A stretch of 64,000 nt of DNA from Isoetes taiwanensis (GCA_021234155.1 JAJEKV010000002.1:37177107-37241106), one strand, 5' to 3'. Numbered from the stretch's first letter, positions 8,830-20,057 are shown. The notes: generated by a model not told the origin, from the sequence alone. A program made the numbers and translations.

Positions 8830-11640
8830 GGGTTTTACTTGTAAGAGCGATAGACATGATGGTGGAGCTAGCGTGGTAGACTATCTCCTTGCTCCAGTGG
8901 TAGGACTTGACATGATCAGCGAGCTCTCAATTGGCACACGAACAGGAGATGAGGAGGCTTTGTCGGACCACTATCCACTTTATGTCACTTTGGATTGGGA
9001 GCACTCAGTAGCGCAATCACAGAGTAGAAACCATCAGGGGTTGAGATACACCCCCGACTACCGAAAGCAAGCAAAATATGAGTCTGTGTTGGAACGTGAA
9101 CTGCAGGGGATTGATGCCCGTTGCACGTTACATGATAGGTGGGAGTGGCTTGTAAACACCTTACTCACAACAGCTAGTGCATGCTTTGCAGCGAGGATCG
9201 CTCGCAAATGGACATTGCGCAGTTCCCTCAGAATCCCTGGTTTGACGCTGAGTGCAAGGCTCTAAAGACCCAACTGGCCTACTGCCTCGGATCCACAACA
9301 GCGCAGCAGCCATTCAGACTATAGAGCATTCTTGAAATCCAAAAAGCATGCATTACATTGCGCACCATCAGCAGCCGCATGTTTGATTTGTTGATGACCG
9401 AGCCGAAAGCCTTCCTCAATGTATGGTGTTGTACAAGAGGCATCAACCACCCGGCAATATTACCATAGACCAGGTGGATGCATCGCTTGGAGGAGTTGTA
9501 TGATCCCCCGGAGCAGTCTGGGGGGTTCCGTGATCGTAGGAGAAATGTTTGCGCAGCTCACGGAGGAAGACATCCAACAGGCCTTAGACACGGCTAATGG
9601 CAAAGCAAAGGACTTTATGGGGACTTCAAAGCCGAGTTATTGAAATGGGGTGGGCCAGCTTTGCTAGGGCCTCGGCGGCGATCATTAACCAGGCCATAAG
9701 GGAGGGCCTCCCGGGGAGGATGGTTAGCAAGGTCACCCCAATTCATAAGGCAGTAATAGGGATGATTCAAATAACTACCGCATGATCATGGTGAGCCCAT
9801 TACCGCAAAAGCTTTTAGCGGTGTGGTGGAGAAGAAGTTAACTTCGGTGGGCTGAGGAAGCTGGAGTCGCGTCTGTTGGCCGAAGCGGGGTTTAACCGCC
9901 CCCTCCCTGTCGACCATATATTCACTCTCGAAATCCTTATGGAAGCTACTACTTAATCTTGCCGGCGTAACACATCTCTTGTTTCAGAGATTTCAAAAGC
10001 GGCATATGATACGTCCCTCGGGACTGTTGTGGCGATTTGCGAGCCTTGCATGCCGCCGGGACTTAAAAATGTCATCTATAGACTCTATGATGGGATATAT
10101 GCCGCATTGCCCGCATCGGATCAGCGAGTTGCTAGCACCATAGGGGTTAACCGAGATGTCCATCATCTCCAACGCTCTTTGGTCTCTACATTGACAAGTT
10201 GGAGACCGGATGCAAGAACATGGGGTGGTGGCCGCAGCTACCGAGGCATACAAAGATAAGGCAATTGCTCTATGTAGACGATGTAGACTTGCTATCCCAT
10301 ATAGCTAGGAGTATGCAGCAGCATTTGGGCGCCTTAGTGGGTTCTCGTGACACAACAGGAATGACGGTGAGCCCGGCAGAAAACTAAGCTCCCCGGCAGT
10401 CCTCTCCTCAAAGATGATATCCCGCATCTCTATTACGAGAGGGCGAAGGTGGATGTTGTAAGGACCTTCAAGTATCTGGGAATCGACTTTTGCTAGCATG
10501 TTATGGGATGACCAGGTGGAAAGACGGGTCATTGCGGGATGGAAAGCCCTCAGTATGCTATCTTGAATAGCTGCTACTGAATAGACCTATGTGGTCGGGC
10601 ACGTTAGAGCACACCTGTTGAGCACTTTCGTTGAACCAAAGATTGTTGTATGGGGTAGAGGTCCGGGGTCCAGCAATTAGCAAGAACACCTGGGATAAGC
10701 TAGAGAGGGTGCAAAAGGCCTTCTTAACATACAGCCTAGGTATCAAGGACACGATGCCTTATCAGATTTTGCTATATGAGACTGGGTTCTGGCCCCTGCA
10801 ACATTCCGCTATGCGCAGACATCTTGCATATTTCCACAAGGTCACAAGCATGGATGCACAACGTCTTCCCCCGAGGGCTTTGTTATTGGCACAAGAGCCA
10901 CAACGACTGAAGAGGGTATGGCAGGAGCACTGGTCTATAGACTACCAACAGATTGTGGCTATGCCTGATGCCCAGGGACAGGCTGCACACCTGAATGAGC
11001 GCTTTGCTACCACTCTGTGGGATGCAACCACTCGTGCAAAGCCTAAAACAGAGCACTACCACACGCAAGTTAATCCAACACTGGAACATGACCCACACCA
11101 GTACTTGAAAGCGCATATATCTATGAAGAAACGGAGAGCTATTGCCTCCGTGAGGACGGGGTCCCATCATCTCAGAATTGAAACAGGTCGTTGGGCTACA
11201 GATGGAGGGCAGAGAATCTCCCGGCATGAGAGAATATGCCAGTGTTGCCACATGCTGACAGTAGAGGATGAGCACCATGCTCTGCAAGAGTGTCCGGCAT
11301 ATACGCATATCCGAGCAACACATGCTTATCTTAGATGCTCTGCGGCACCGCTGCATCAATTGCTGGCATCGCCAATGGTTGCACGTCTCGCATCCTACAT
11401 TTTGCAAGTCTCTACCGTCAGAGAAGGACAAGGGATCTGAGAGCCTACTACCAGGGTTTTTCCTCCCATGTGGGGGTTTTTTCATCCCAATAGTAGGGAC
11501 ACATTGTATAGTAGCATTTGTCTTTTTGATGTGGTTTTATCTGCTTTGTGTACTGCATGTACCGTCTCATAGGTCAAGTTTGGCCTCCGCGGATGTTAAA
11601 ATATACTTCCTTCCTTCCTTCCTTTATAAAATTTTGGTGG
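8830..11640 (+). mobile_element. degenerate LINE (non-LTR retrotransposon), EN-RT-C-terminal zinc region
   Basis: The endonuclease C-terminal part starts at about 8830 ('SVVDYLLAPVVGLDMISELS') and keeps the 'SDHYPL' motif near 8968. The RT region is scattered over frames: 'FARASAAIINQAIREGLPGR' near 9660, a motif A trace near 9985, and motif C as 'LLYVDDVDLL' at about 10267. A long open frame 10631-11440 holds the thumb and C-terminus, ending in a Cys/His cluster 'ICQCCHMLTVEDEHHALQEC'. The 3' end is marked by CTTC repeats near 11605-11625. Many stops and shifts before 10630 mean it is dead. It is 5' truncated inside the endonuclease. It belongs to the same lineage as the minus-strand LINE at 38998-41725, whose C-terminus has the same layout. 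Confidence 0.9.
10631..11440 (+). CDS. LINE ORF2 C-terminal fragment (thumb and zinc-binding end)
   Basis: 269 codons open in one frame inside the dead LINE. It covers the post-RT thumb ('LLYGVEVRGPAISKNTWDKL', 'RVQKAFLTYSLGIKDTMPYQ'), a basic linker ('MKKRRAIASVRTGSHHLRIE') and a terminal Cys/His motif. The equivalent part of the 39-41.7 kb LINE reads 'SSHRLGIEVGRWG' and 'VEDEEHVLLRCPAY', which confirms the family. There is no independent function without the RT core. Confidence 0.8.
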   Translation: MNQRLLYGVEVRGPAISKNTWDKLERVQKAFLTYSLGIKDTMPYQILLYETGFWPLQHSAMRRHLAYFHKVTSMDAQRLPPRALLLAQEPQRLKRVWQEHWSIDYQQIVAMPDAQGQAAHLNERFATTLWDATTRAKPKTEHYHTQVNPTLEHDPHQYLKAHISMKKRRAIASVRTGSHHLRIETGRWATDGGQRISRHERICQCCHMLTVEDEHHALQECPAYTHIRATHAYLRCSAAPLHQLLASPMVARLASYILQVSTVREGQGI

Positions 11641-12184
11641 AGAAAAAAGGTTCTAATGAAAAAGAGGAGTTTTTCTTATGGCATGGACCAGTGAACAAAA
11701 TCGAATCTATAAACCAAGCCAAGCTATAAACGAAGCCAAAAACCTCTCACAGGAGCCGGGAGGCTAAGACAGATTATGTTGAGGCTGGGTTGTGTTTAAA
11801 ATTTTTCAGCCAGGTTTGAATCCATAGCAGTAGGGGTGTAAACACTTTTTTTGCAAAAAAAAAAAAAGGGTGACGTTTTCTTAGGCTCTCTTTCTGATTC
11901 TTTACTTAATTCATGCTTACCTTCAAAATATTAATCTACGGACTCGGCCCAAAGAGCCGCATCAAATGCGGAGTTCCAAGCAGCCAAAACCATATCACAG
12001 TTTGATGACCCATCCCATGCTTCATTAAATAGGTTTGAGCTACGGAGTAGTAGGCAAGCTAATGCCAGAATCTGCAAAGCCTGCACCACCATTGCCATAT
12101 CCATTTTCTCGCTAGCATTTAAGGTTTCATTCATGATTCATGCTATGATAAGAGCTCCATGGAAAGGAGCTTAAGGGAATACTC
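11641..12184. other. gene-free stretch
   Basis: A minus-strand open frame (11931-12134, 67 codons, starting MNETLNASEK) is the only ORF of note. It is alanine/leucine-rich with no recognised family. There is an A-run of 13 near 11857. Nothing else is supported. Confidence 0.4.
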
Positions 12185-12545
12185 ATGCAGAAATCTTACT
12201 TGTGTAATGAATTGAATAATTATTCAGCTGCGATTAATAGATTGAGACAACAAATTAAGGAGTTATTGCTGGAGGGTCTAGTTCGACTGGAAAAGCTTTG
12301 TACAAGCAATATACAATTAAAAATACCAGTTTGGCAAGGATCAATTATTATCCTCAAGTCCACAGCCAGACATTACTTTTGACCTTCCTGCTCATATTGA
12401 TTCTGGCACTCTCACAATCCTGCATCAAGACAGAGAGGATGTCTTCAGGTTTTTAAACAACGGAAAATGGGTTTGAGTAAGTCTTCAAGTAGGATCATTT
12501 ATTATCAATGTGGGAGACTGTTTCCATGTACTTTGGGCATTTGTT
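12185..12545 (+). pseudogene. 2-oxoglutarate/Fe(II)-dependent dioxygenase fragment
   Basis: These enzymes hydroxylate or desaturate plant metabolites and hormones. The first frame gives 'ELNNYSAAINRLRQQIKELL', matching the helix before the DSBH fold. 'INYYPQ' follows and, after a frameshift near 12357, 'PQPDITFDLPAHIDSGTLTI' with the HxD iron-binding pair, then 'LHQDREDVFRFLNNGKWV'. After an in-frame TGA (about 12475) it goes on 'VSLQVGSFIINVGD', the usual 'G.F.VNVGD' strand. The distal His and the Arg that binds 2-oxoglutarate are absent, because homology ends shortly after. A truncated, shifted and stopped copy; which dioxygenase subfamily is unknown. Confidence 0.85.
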
Positions 12546-12821
12546 CTGTTTAAAATATTTCTGTTCTATGTTTAGCATATCTGTGAACAAATGCATTTGA
12601 TTCATTTTCATGTTTGGAGTGATGCCTAGCAAGTCCTGGCCAGTTTAAATTATAGAAATGTGTATTCATGGACTTATTCTAATAGTAGGATATATTGATT
12701 TGGGATGTCATGCAGTGCTCTTAGCCTGCACCAAAAAATGAAAAAGTATATTATAGATCCCATAAAATGAAAGAGGATAGTAGATCCTAGTAGTTGCATA
12801 CTTAATGCTTTTCTCGGAGCA

Positions 12822-13050
12822 TACACTAGGTTGAAAGATGTGGGAAGTGGTCAAGAAGTTGAGGATGAAATCGGGGATTATAGAAAGTGATCCCTTTTTT
12901 TTGCAATACATTGATCAAACATAACATGTATGTCAAATGTGGGTCTATGATAGAAGCATGCCAAGTCTTTCAAAAGATGCTACTCCAAGATGTTGCATAA
13001 TTGAACATGCTCGTCTCAGGGTCTTGGACTGCCTCGTCAAGATGCAAGTT
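12822..13050 (+). pseudogene. PPR fragment, one to two repeats
   Basis: Split over frames: 'LKDVGSGQEVEDEIGDYRK', then a stop, then 'NTLI' interrupted by four extra bases, then 'MYVKCGSMIEACQVFQKMLL' and 'QDVA'. This follows the order of the PPR cycles in the 4.7-6.65 kb pseudogene and corresponds to the repeat that would follow its break point, so it may be a displaced part of the same ancestral gene. Inactive. Confidence 0.75.
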
Positions 13051-15170
13051 GAGTGCAAGGAAGTGGGACTGGGTTGTTGCGAGTTGTTTTTTATATCGAA
13101 GAAAAAACATTTGAAATTTTTTGTTTTGGTGTGTGATGGGATTTGTGGTATATTTAATGGTTTATATGTTATTTCTAAAGTTGCCAATGTTTTTTTTTTT
13201 TTTTTTCCGAGCCTAAAGAACATCATCTTCCATAACACATCAAAACAAAAATTTTCAAATGAAAGTGTATTTGCCCTTTTACCACTTATATGTACCTTTG
13301 AAAGTTTCTCTTGTCTTTTAGCAAAGGTTTTGTACCAATATAATTTATTCGTATACAAGAAATTTATCGCGGCGGCCAAGGCCGCCGGGAACGCGTTTCT
13401 CTTACCTATTCACTTACAGTTTGGAAAATTGTGTGAATCTGGAATGGTGTATGGTATACCCCTCTCTCGAATACTATTCCTGTGAGAACATTGTGTGGTA
13501 TCCCCCCTCCCGAATGTAATTCCTGTTTGTTTAGAATGGTGTGAATATTTAATTTATGCTCCCGAGTTGAATTAAAGTTTTGAAGCCTTGATAGTCAAAG
13601 ATAACATTGCAAACAATATTCCCTTAGAATGACTTGGGATGAAGCTTGGAACCTTAGTGCTAAAGCTTGGGGCTTAACCTTTACCATAACATACTACAAC
13701 CATTGGGCGTCTTAATGTAGATTGGGTCCATCCAATTCTATTCAACAATAGATTCGAAACTTAACACCACATTTCTCCTTAATGGATATTAAGGACCTAT
13801 AAGTCACCATATTGAGGGAATTGAACTCATTGAGGACTCTCTTCTCAAATTGGACCTCTGGATGCTTTGCAATGCTAGACATTATTTGTAAGGCAATTGT
13901 GTGTGTACTTATAACTACAACTATGTAACAATGAAAAGAAACAGAAAGATGGCATTAACTAGTGAATTAATTGTCATGTGTTGGCAAAGAATTACCTAAG
14001 GATTACATGTAGACGTCCACTCAAATTTTCAAGCAATGTCGCTACAAGTCATTTGCAGGGCTTCAAAATTGAAGCTAATAGTCTATTGGCAGAGCATGTT
14101 CAACATGTCAAGTTCACAACCTGCATATAACTTACATCTTTACATTTTTAAGTTGCAGTCAAAGTTCTTTCCATTCAAGAAGAGTAATTATATTCAGTAC
14201 TAGAGCACTCCCATCGAATGTATTGCATCAGAAGTTGCGATACAGAACTTAGTAGTGTATATCAAATTCACATCATAGTTTAATAAGTTTTTCATCACAA
14301 TGCTACTTGCAACTCCTAAACAAAAAGCTTAGACAAAAATCTCATAAAGTAGTACTTACATATGTACAACACATTCAAAAAGGCCAATAAGCTGCTTGTT
14401 TCAAAGCAGAATCATTCTTTCCAGTTACCAAGAGCTCTGATATGCACGTTCCAGCACAGAAGCTCAAACCTTTTTACCTTTGATCAACCGCTTGAATCGA
14501 TGCAGAAAGGAGTAGTATCAATTTAAAAAGAGTCTTGATTCCAGAATAAGAAACTCGAAAGCTAAAAATTTGCAGAGCTGTTATTCGTCATTTGATAAGA
14601 TGATATGATTGGCTGTGCTGGGTCACCTTAACTTTGGTAAGCTCCTGATGCAAGCCTTTGTGTACCAAGCAGATTTTTTAGAGAAATATTAAGGAAAAAT
14701 GGAGGGATAAGGAAAAATATTATTCTCGCCATAGCTGGTGCTATGGTTTGCTCCAGTCTCAGTTATGACAATGGGCAATATCCGAAAACTCTCTTAGCTG
14801 AGTAAAACTGCGCCCAGCAAATATCTGCATGATTATTTGCAGTGTAAATTACTTAGTGAAATTCTCTTAGAAAAATGACGGGCAGATTTAAGAGGTAACT
14901 TTTAGAAGCTAGGAATCTCCATCAATTGCCAACAGGCCTCCAAAATTCGTAGATGATGATCCCATGCATGTGATCAGATTAGGGAAATCTCTTTGGACAT
15001 TTCGTCAAGATCAAAGCTAAGTAGTAGGAGAAATAGCAGTTAGAGCGTGAAGCAATGTCATCGCCACACTGCTCCATAGTTTACGGCCTCAAGATAGAAT
15101 GAAAAACATCCACAGATCTTATAGAGCAGAATACCTACAAGACATGCAAGAGACTATCTCCCTTCTGCTA
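13051..15170. other. gene-free stretch
   Basis: It contains a T-run (about 13189-13206) and a short GC-rich hairpin (7-bp arms, 13371-13386). I found no coding signature on either strand and no clear repeat of a known class over these two kilobases. Confidence 0.5.
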
Positions 15171-15436
15171 TGGGATGCCCCAACAATTCCAGAAGATCAT
15201 ACGCGTCATGAACCTACGGGAAAATAAGGAAAATACGCGAAAAATGCAAGAAATATGAAAGAAATACACCAAGATCAGCAAAGAATCTGATATGTGGTAA
15301 AGAAACAAGAATACAATGGCCCAAAAGCAAGCATGAACATGAGAGAAATGCCTAGAAGACTCAAAACTGGCGTTGAACATGAGAGAAATGCCTAAAATAC
15401 TCATATCATATGAATACCCAGATGGTCGTCACACCA
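15170..15436 (-). mobile_element. probable 3' LTR of Ty3/gypsy element
   Basis: On the minus strand, a polypurine tract 'AGGGGGGAGA' (plus 15438-15447) directly precedes 'TGGTGTGACGACC' (plus 15424-15436). That is the usual PPT-then-TG start of a 3' LTR, and it lies just past the end of the chromodomain frame. The far LTR end is not defined; 15170 is a guess. A 20-base word 'gaacatgagagaaatgccta' occurs twice inside (near 15336 and 15378). Confidence 0.6.
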
Positions 15437-15477
15437 TCTCCCCCCTACGACGGTGACAAGTCCTCAGAGCTGGAGCC

Positions 15478-16985
15478 GGCATACTCGAACTTGGCTGATC
15501 TAGGTAATGTCAGTGAAACTCTGCAATTTTATCTGGAGCATTAGTCAGATTCTTGGCAGCCTCCCAGGTTCTATCACTTGGTGAGTATCCTTCCCAATTG
15601 ACAAAGTAATACAATCGCTGATAAGGAAACTTGGAGTTCAAAATTTCTCGAACCTCGAACTCCTCGTGATCATCAATTTTCACTAGTGGTGGCAACAGAG
15701 GAACACGATCCGAGAAAGGATTAACTTTATAGAGCTCCAATAGGGGAAACATAAAATAATGGAGACGAATAGCTCGAGGGAGCTCGAGCCAGAAGATGGT
15801 GCTAAAGATCTGATTGAAGAGCTTGAAGTTTCTCAAGTCGAGACTCAACACTAGGATTGACAGTCACTGCCATGGACACTAAGGGACTGGAAGGTAATCG
15901 ACCCAACCATCCTTCTGATAACTGATAAAACACCTAAAATATTGTTCTAGAGTCTTATTAGTGCGCTCTGCTAGCTCGTTATTTTCAAGATGATAACCGG
16001 ATGTCAGTGAACGGTCAATATGCACTATTTCCAAAATCCGCTTTCAAAAACCTGTGACGAACTGGGGTCCACGATCATTGACAATAATGTCTAGCAGTCC
16101 ATGAAGTCTGACTACTTTATGAAGAAAAAGATCAGTTGTTTCGTCATTGGTGATGGTGAGGTTTCAAGGAATAAAATGAGCCATCTTGGAGAAGCGATCA
16201 ACAATGATCATGATGGCATCATGCCCCTGAGGGAATGACAGCTTCGGAATAAAGTCCATAGAATACTCTTCTAAGGTCCATCTGGAATAGGCAGTGGCTG
16301 AAGAAGACCATTAGGAAGATGCCTCAAAATCTTTGCTCGATAGCAGATATCACAGGATCGAATAAAAACTTCAACAAAGCGATGAAGCCCAGGCCACCAA
16401 TACTCTCGACTAATAATTCAAGAGTCTTGGCTACTCCAAAATGTCCAGCCATAGTCGAGTCATAACAAGCCTGGAGAACTCGAAGTTGGAGAGCACCATC
16501 AGTTAAAACTCACAGAAGTCCATCGCAGAATGGAAACCCATCTCGAATCTCAAAACAATCATAGTCCAACTGCATTTGTCGAGAAGGTGATGCTAAGCCA
16601 AGATGTCAATTTACATCTTGAGCCAATGGATCAGACATCAGAGATGCCCAAATAGACTCCAACAAGACTGTATCATGGGGCCTCTCAAATAGAGTGATGG
16701 CCATAAGCTAGAACCGATCAGGCTTTAGGATAACCTGTGATTGCTGATCAAATGTGGGATCACCCGGCCTGCGCTCAAGGTAGGAGCATCGAGACAAGGC
16801 ATCAGACTTTCCAGAGGTCCAGGATGGTACTTGATCACGAAATCAATGTGGGATAATACTTGAGTATGCCACTGGGCTTGGCAACGTTTGAGCACTTGTG
16901 CAGACTGAAAATATTCTAGATTCGATGATCATATAGACTGTGACCTTATGAGAAGACCCTTCTAGGAAACTGTGCGGGCGCCCAA
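15478..16985 (-). mobile_element. Ty3/gypsy chromovirus pol remnant: RNase H end, integrase, chromodomain
   Basis: Read on the minus strand from 16985. The RNase H end reads 'FLEGSSHKVTVYM' then 'DHRNLEYFQSAQVLKRCQAQ'. It is followed by the zinc-binding H2C2 area (about 16480-16340, poorly kept), the integrase core ('YSMDFIPKLSFPQGHDAIMI', 'VDRFSKMAHFIP', 'IVNDRGPQFVTGF') and finally an open frame (15510-15851) with a chromodomain ('EFEVREILNSKFPYQRLYYF', 'VNWEGYSPSDRTWEAAKNL'). Integrase stops after 'HFIP' and 'VTGF' and several shifts in the H2C2 region make it inactive. The RT, protease and gag are missing: homology breaks at about 16985, exactly where the hairpin array begins. Chromodomain integrases direct insertion to heterochromatin. 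Confidence 0.93.
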
Positions 16986-17200
16986 TTTGCCTTGGGGGTG
17001 TTGGTTTTTCATTGCCAAAAATTGCACCTTGAAGTGTCAAACTGGGCGGTTGCCCAAATTGACGTGGAGATTAGTTAGTTGCCATCAATCAAGGTACCCC
17101 CACGAGACGAACTAGGCAGACATCCAATTTGGCATCAAGGTGTCTGCATTGCCAAAGAATGTACACCCAAGGGACAAACTGGGCGGACGCCCAGTTTGCC
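16966..17200. repeat. tandem ~70-bp repeat, each unit with a hairpin
   Basis: Four units start at about 16966, 17038, 17107 and 17175, spaced 68-72 bases. Each has an inverted repeat of the type 'aaactgggcg..cgcccagttt'. The last is perfect: 11-bp arms 17175-17185 and 17188-17198 around 'ga'. The first three are decayed but keep the same layout. The first overlaps the break in the gypsy pol. A weaker fifth unit may lie near 17241. Confidence 0.75.
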
Positions 17201-17623
17201 CAATGGGCTGGCTACTTGCTGTCATCGCAGGGGGCCTCCCAGGGACAAATAGGACCTGGTGATACAACGATTTGCATAAAGGTAGCCCTCGAGGGCCAAA
17301 GCTTAAGTGTTTTCCCTTGCTTAGGCATGCATCTAGTGAGCTGACATGCATCTATCTATGCAATCCCACAATCTTGGAGGCTCTTGCGAACCCTGTTCGC
17401 TGCGACGTTCAAGTAGATTAATGTGCAAAAGTGCAATTGGAAGCTCGATTTGAGTTGAAGAATGGTCGCCTCCTTAGGTAGCTTGTCTCGAAGTAAAGCT
17501 TTTGTAGATAACACGTGTCAAAATATCTTCTAATAAAGTATACTGCACAACATATGTACGTGTCGTTATTTGGACAGGGAATAATAGAATAGAATCTACC
17601 TAATGTAAATTACATATGAGGGG

Positions 17624-18460
17624 TATTGTCTTTCTTTGCCTTTGCCATTGTTGTGATCTTGGATTCTAGCCCTTAATGTCTAGCTTTCCATGAGATTTAG
17701 CCTCAATGCTTATTCATATTGACCACTCTCTCGAGCTCTGTACCTCATGTTAACCAAAAATCATATCAGTTCCTCTCCTTCTCGGAAGCAACTGACTTCA
17801 ATTGTTTAAAGACAATTACTAAATACAACATTACAAGACTCGGTAACTTCAAGCATAAGTACAGAAAGTAGTTGACCTTTCTTAAATTTAAAAACACATT
17901 GATCTGTTAAGGCTACTCCCTTAACATGTAAATTTTCAACTCAACTCGTGCTTATCACCTAGTGGCAATCATGAGTCAAGGTGATCCACGAGGAAGTGAC
18001 AATCATGAGTTAAAGCGGCCCATGAGTAGGTGAAAACTGCTAATCATGTGGAAACTACGAGGAGGTGGTAGTCACTAGCATGTAGAAATGAGGAGTAGGT
18101 GGCAGACACAAAAACCACAAGTAGGTGGTAATCACGAGTTGAGTTGAAGATATTTCATGTTAAGGGAGTAGCCTTAATGGAATAACAATCTTATCAATGG
18201 TTTCTTAAATTCATGAAAGCTTAACTATTTTTCATACTAATGCTTGAAATTAACTAGTCCTATAATGTTATATCCAATCATTATCTTTATACAACAGCTT
18301 TCGAGAAGGTGAGGAACTGATATGATTTAAGGTTAACATCAAGTATAGGGCTTATGAGTGTGATCTGCATGAATAAGCAGTGGGGTTAAATCATGGGAAG
18401 CTAGAGATTGAGGACTAGAATCTAAGATAACAACAATTGCAAAGGCAAAGAAAGATAATA
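17624..18460. mobile_element. foldback element: ~340-bp inverted repeats around a ~155-bp centre
   Basis: The left arm 17624-17963 and right arm 18118-18460 are reverse complements over their full length with scattered mismatches and small gaps. Shared words include 'tctttctttgcctttgc', 'aatcatatcagttcct', 'aaggctactcccttaacatg' and 'ttcaactcaactcgtg'. The centre (17964-18117) carries short degenerate repeats of 'aggtggtaatcacgag' type. No ORF is present. The structure fits a foldback or long-TIR non-autonomous DNA transposon. No target-site duplication is obvious. Confidence 0.85.
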
Positions 18461-18848
18461 TCAATAACTTATATTCTTGGGAAAGGTCCTATACACAAAA
18501 CAACAACATCTGAATGACTTATAGGAATACAACAATAAATCCCAAATGAGAAACTATCAAATGCCTCGGAACTAGACAATCATTGAGGTCAAATAAATAG
18601 AGTACGCAACAAGTAATCCCACAAGGAATAAGGATTTGAAGGACATTGTCGGAGGAAAAACCGTCCCGAGTCAGAAACTTATCATCGGGATAAAAAACCC
18701 TGCCCTTTCAGGTTTCCGAGGAAAACCCTTACGATAAATAACTGACTCAAAGAGCAGTTACTGATGGAAAAAGCCGTTGAAGATGTACTCACAGTCATGA
18801 AGTCCATGAAGGTGTCAACTCAAAGAAACCCAACGAACCCCGCAACAC

Positions 18849-19129
18849 GCAGGGTGAAAGCATGTTAGGGCCTACATAAAAAATTACCAAAAAGGTACTT
18901 TTCTGTGTACTTTTGTGCAAGTACATAATTGTATTTTAAAGTACCTAGACTACAAGATTGACTAAAAGAAATTGTGTTATGTTCAAGAGTAGTAGTACAT
19001 ACATGTTATAAGGTACTTTGTGATGTCAAGAAGATGTTAAGAACTCAAATATATCATCATCTTTGACTACCCAGAGTATTTTCCAGGTAGTTTCCAAAAC
19101 ATGTAGGCCCTAACATGCTCTTACCCCGC
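18849..19129. mobile_element. MITE-like element with 29-bp terminal inverted repeats
   Basis: The terminal repeats are 18849-18877 and 19101-19129; the inner 19 bases 'agcatgttagggcctacat' match perfectly. The interior contains repeated 'aagtac/gtactt' words near both ends and no ORF. The flanks on both sides contain 'accccgcaac', but no clean target-site duplication is seen, so the superfamily is open. Confidence 0.8.
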
Positions 19130-19517
19130 AACCTCAAACCATATGTCACAATCCATCACATTGACTATCGCTCCAAACTGCAAAGCAAGGAAAAAATCAA
19201 CCACGCCAACCGTCAAAGTGTTATAAACAATCGGCCATGTACGAAGTGCCGACTTGAAGATAAAAGGCCAAACGGAAAATATATGAAAGATCGAATAAAA
19301 TTTCAATGGCAAGCACAAAATTGAGAAAGAAGATTGAGGAATTTAGAATATCAGAAGGAAAAAACATCACGAGGAGCCACAAAGCTACGCCGAGAAGAGA
19401 AAGACTTCAGAAGTTAAGGAGACTCTAGAAGCCATAAAGCTACATCAAGAAGAAAAAATAGGCACATCCAATATAAGAGCCCCTTGAAGCCTATCCGGGT
19501 TTACAAGTGCTACACTG

Positions 19518-19575
19518 TGGAGGGAGGGAGGGAGGGAGGGAGGGGGGGGAGGGGAAAGGGGGAGGGGAGGGAGGG

Positions 19576-19669
<94 letters not shown>

Positions 19670-19772
19670 GGGAGAGGGAGAGGGAGAGGGAGGGAGGAGG
19701 AGAGGGAGAGGGAGGGGGGGGGGGGGGAGGGGGAGGGGGAGGGGAGAGGGAGGGAGAGGGGAGGGAGGGGGA
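19518..19772. repeat. compound microsatellite
   Basis: In order: (GGGA)n, poly-G patches, (GATA)n at about 19577-19625, (GA)n at about 19625-19655, then GGGAGA-type tracts with a G-run near 19711. Long Ser/Pro/Leu ORFs on the minus strand here are artefacts. Confidence 0.95.
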
Positions 19773-20057
19773 GAGAATAGAAGCAGGACCAATGGAAAAA
19801 TTCGAAGGGATAACCCCACAGAAAAAGAGAAAACCCCAAAGGTACTACTCGAAAGTCACAATGCTATGCCGAGAAGGAATATGAGAGAAGATGAACCAAG
19901 CCACAATCCACGGCCCAATCTATCATGACAACAACCATCAGAACAAAGAGGTTTGAGCAACCACATGTATATAGATCCTCCCTATGCAAGCAACACTGAC
20001 CAAAACACAAACAACCACTCAATGACCTCAAGAGAGAAAAGAGCGGGAGGTGAGGGA

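Noticed and set aside
13371-13386. GC-rich hairpin (ggcggcc aa ggccgcc) as a terminator or regulatory site
   Set aside because: Arms of only 7 bp in isolation, with no gene next to it.
16966-17200. CRISPR-like array because of regular hairpin repeats
   Set aside because: The genome is clearly eukaryotic, the spacers are not unique-length inserts, and the units are full-length degenerate tandem repeats.
19445-19839. Long minus-strand ORFs rich in Ser, Pro and Leu
   Set aside because: They are translations of GGGA, GATA and GA microsatellites.
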